NCBI RefSeq assembly: GCF_019236475.1
Contig: NZ_JAFAIX010000012.1
Location: 1 to 64,000 of the forward strand
Source: Chitinophaga sp.
GTDB lineage: Bacteria > Bacteroidota > Bacteroidia > Chitinophagales > Chitinophagaceae
DNA length: 64,000 nt
Direction: 5' to 3'
In this document: piece by piece, positions 62,743 through 64,000 of the stretch
Layout of the letters: every line of letters starts with the position of its first letter
Position numbering within the stretch: position 1 is the first letter of the stretch
Translations under genes and position numbers: made by a program
The notes under the pieces: model-generated
What the model was told of the DNA's origin: nothing
Seen by the model: the letters and a program-made list of their open reading frames with translations, nothing else
Databases searched by the model: none

Positions 62743-64000
62743 ATGAAACATTTATCAACCTTAATCCACGGAACACTGCTATCACTATGCCTTTGCGGTA
62801 CCACGGCCTATGCACAGCAATCACAAACTGATATCCTGATCATAGGAGGCGGCGCATCCGGCACCACCGCCGGCATCCAGGCTGCCCGCATGGGCGTTAA
62901 AACCACCATTCTGGAAGAAAGTACCTGGCTAGGCGGTATGCTCACCGGCGCCGGAGTATCTGCCATTGATGGCAATAATAACCTTCCCTCCGGCCTCTGG
63001 GGCGAATTCAGAAACAGGCTCAGTCAACACTATGGCAGTCTCGGTGCACTATCTACTGGTTGGGTAAGCTATACTTTATTTGAACCTTCTGTAGGCGATA
63101 GTATCCTGAAAAGTATGGCCGCTGCCGAAAAATCACTTTCCATCCAATACGATGCCCACTGGACAAACGTCAAAAGAGAAAATAATAAATGGATTGTTAC
63201 CTATACTAAAGGAAAACGCTCTCAATCCATTATCGCCAACATTCTGATTGACGCCACCGAACTCGGTGATATCATGGCAACAACTGGCACTGCCTACAGA
63301 ACAGGCATGGATAGTCGTACCGAAACAAAGGAAGACGTAGCTCCACTGGAGGCCAATCATTATATCCAAGCATTGACCTACGTGGTGACACTCAAAGATT
63401 ATGGCACCGGTGCCGATAAAACTATTCCTAAACCAGCGGGATACGATCCAACGCCTTTCCTCTGCTGCTGCAGCGCCTCTAACCCTTATGGCAATAGCAA
63501 CAATGGTAAAATCGACTGCGATAAAATGATGGAGTATGGCAAACTTCCCAATCATAAATATATGATAAACTGGCCGGGATGTGGTAACGACTATCCATTG
63601 AATGTGATAGAAATGACGAGGGAACAAAGAACGGAAGCTTTGAAGAAGGCAAAACTGCATACTCTCCAGTACCTCTATTATTTACAGACAGCACTAGGTT
63701 ATAAACATCTCGGTATTGCAGATGACGAGTATCCCACTCCGGATAAACTTCCATTTATTCCTTACTACCGCGAAGCCCGTAGGCTGAAAGGCATTACCAC
63801 ACTGACTATTAACCATATCTCCAAACCATTCGACCAACAAGAAGCATTTTATCGTACAGGCATTGCCGTTGGTGACTATCCTATCGATCATCACCAAAGC
63901 AAAGACCCTGCTGTGCCGAAAATTGATTTCGGTAAAGCGAAAGTGCCTTCTTACAATATTCCACTGGGATCACTCATTCCTCAGCAAACTTCTTCTTTCA
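62743..64000 (+). CDS. exported FAD-dependent oxidoreductase (5' part, cut by window edge)
   Basis: Signal peptide (HGTLLSLCLCGTTAYAQ), then an FAD-binding Rossmann start ILIIGGGASGTTAGIQAARMG and an acidic adenine-ribose motif LEESTWLGGMLTGAGVSAIDG. It belongs to the FAD_oxidored (PF12831-like) family, common in Bacteroidetes carbohydrate loci. 419 codons are read without stop before the window ends. Its promoter region is shared with the divergent ROK regulator, suggesting sugar-dependent control. Substrate unknown. Confidence 0.85.
   Translation, partial: MKHLSTLIHGTLLSLCLCGTTAYAQQSQTDILIIGGGASGTTAGIQAARMGVKTTILEESTWLGGMLTGAGVSAIDGNNNLPSGLWGEFRNRLSQHYGSLGALSTGWVSYTLFEPSVGDSILKSMAAAEKSLSIQYDAHWTNVKRENNKWIVTYTKGKRSQSIIANILIDATELGDIMATTGTAYRTGMDSRTETKEDVAPLEANHYIQALTYVVTLKDYGTGADKTIPKPAGYDPTPFLCCCSASNPYGNSNNGKIDCDKMMEYGKLPNHKYMINWPGCGNDYPLNVIEMTREQRTEALKKAKLHTLQYLYYLQTALGYKHLGIADDEYPTPDKLPFIPYYREARRLKGITTLTINHISKPFDQQEAFYRTGIAVGDYPIDHHQSKDPAVPKIDFGKAKVPSYNIPLGSLIPQQTSSF

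Overview
The window reads as chromosomal DNA of a Bacteroidota bacterium, most probably Chitinophagaceae (Chitinophaga-like). Three things support this. The first 64 bases are the 5' end of a Bacteroidota-type 16S rRNA gene on the minus strand. Many genes are preceded by the Bacteroidota promoter TTTG-N18-20-TAnnTTTG rather than E. coli-type boxes, and starts rarely show a Shine-Dalgarno sequence. The protein families are also typical: DUF4476, a two-component propeller kinase, 7TMR-DISM kinases, an HD-PycTM fusion and a metallophosphatase fused to an outer-membrane barrel. The genus is inferred, not proven.

Layout. 1-620: 16S start and its promoter leader. 617-3596: truA, a DUF4476 secreted protein and a biotin carrier protein (minus). 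3725-6271: M1 aminopeptidase. 6373-9245: DUF1835 protein, then a lemA-TPM-TPM group (minus). 9637-15867: response regulator, M20 dipeptidase, S4 RNA-binding protein, lysA and a GAF-domain protein (plus). 15850-20345: metallophosphatase/barrel fusion and SdiA-regulated-like lipoprotein (minus). 20417-26124: HD-PycTM fusion, ppk1, thioredoxin-like protein, DUF4442 protein and MBL/beta-CASP hydrolase (plus). 26330-29500: orphan propeller histidine kinase. 29685-31952: membrane patatin. 31968-34391: a 2.3 kb interval bracketed by two copies of tRNA-Glu. 34530-36902: gap and pgk. 36968-41056: glycosyltransferase, cation/proton antiporter, a hairpin-repeat tract and a lytic transglycosylase. 41067-47741: core housekeeping genes on the minus strand (gatA, tatA, rplS, trmD, rimM, rpsP, ffh, rpoD). 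48105-52952: START-like protein, a hypothetical protein, LptF/LptG permease, PAP2 phosphatase and GT39 glycosyltransferase. 53104-53841: exported superoxide dismutase. 54346-59906: five-gene operon of GNAT-like enzyme, E1/ThiF-like enzyme, 7TMR-DISM kinase, REC-kinase and response regulator. 59973-64000: tRNA-Ala, YdeI/OmdA protein, VOC protein, and a ROK regulator divergent from a secreted FAD oxidoreductase cut by the window edge.

How genes work together. rpsP-rimM-trmD-rplS-(tatA-gatA) and ffh/rpoD form a translation and secretion block in which stem-loops seem to set different expression levels. gap and pgk are consecutive glycolytic steps. The two most unusual units are the 54346-59906 operon, where two possible small-molecule-modifying enzymes sit directly upstream of a sensor kinase and two receiver proteins, and the 20417-23650 pair, where a Pycsar-type membrane effector domain is fused to an HD phosphohydrolase and placed next to polyphosphate kinase. 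The window also carries two copies of a short terminal-inverted-repeat element and a duplicated tRNA-Glu cassette whose copies acquired separate -33 promoter boxes.
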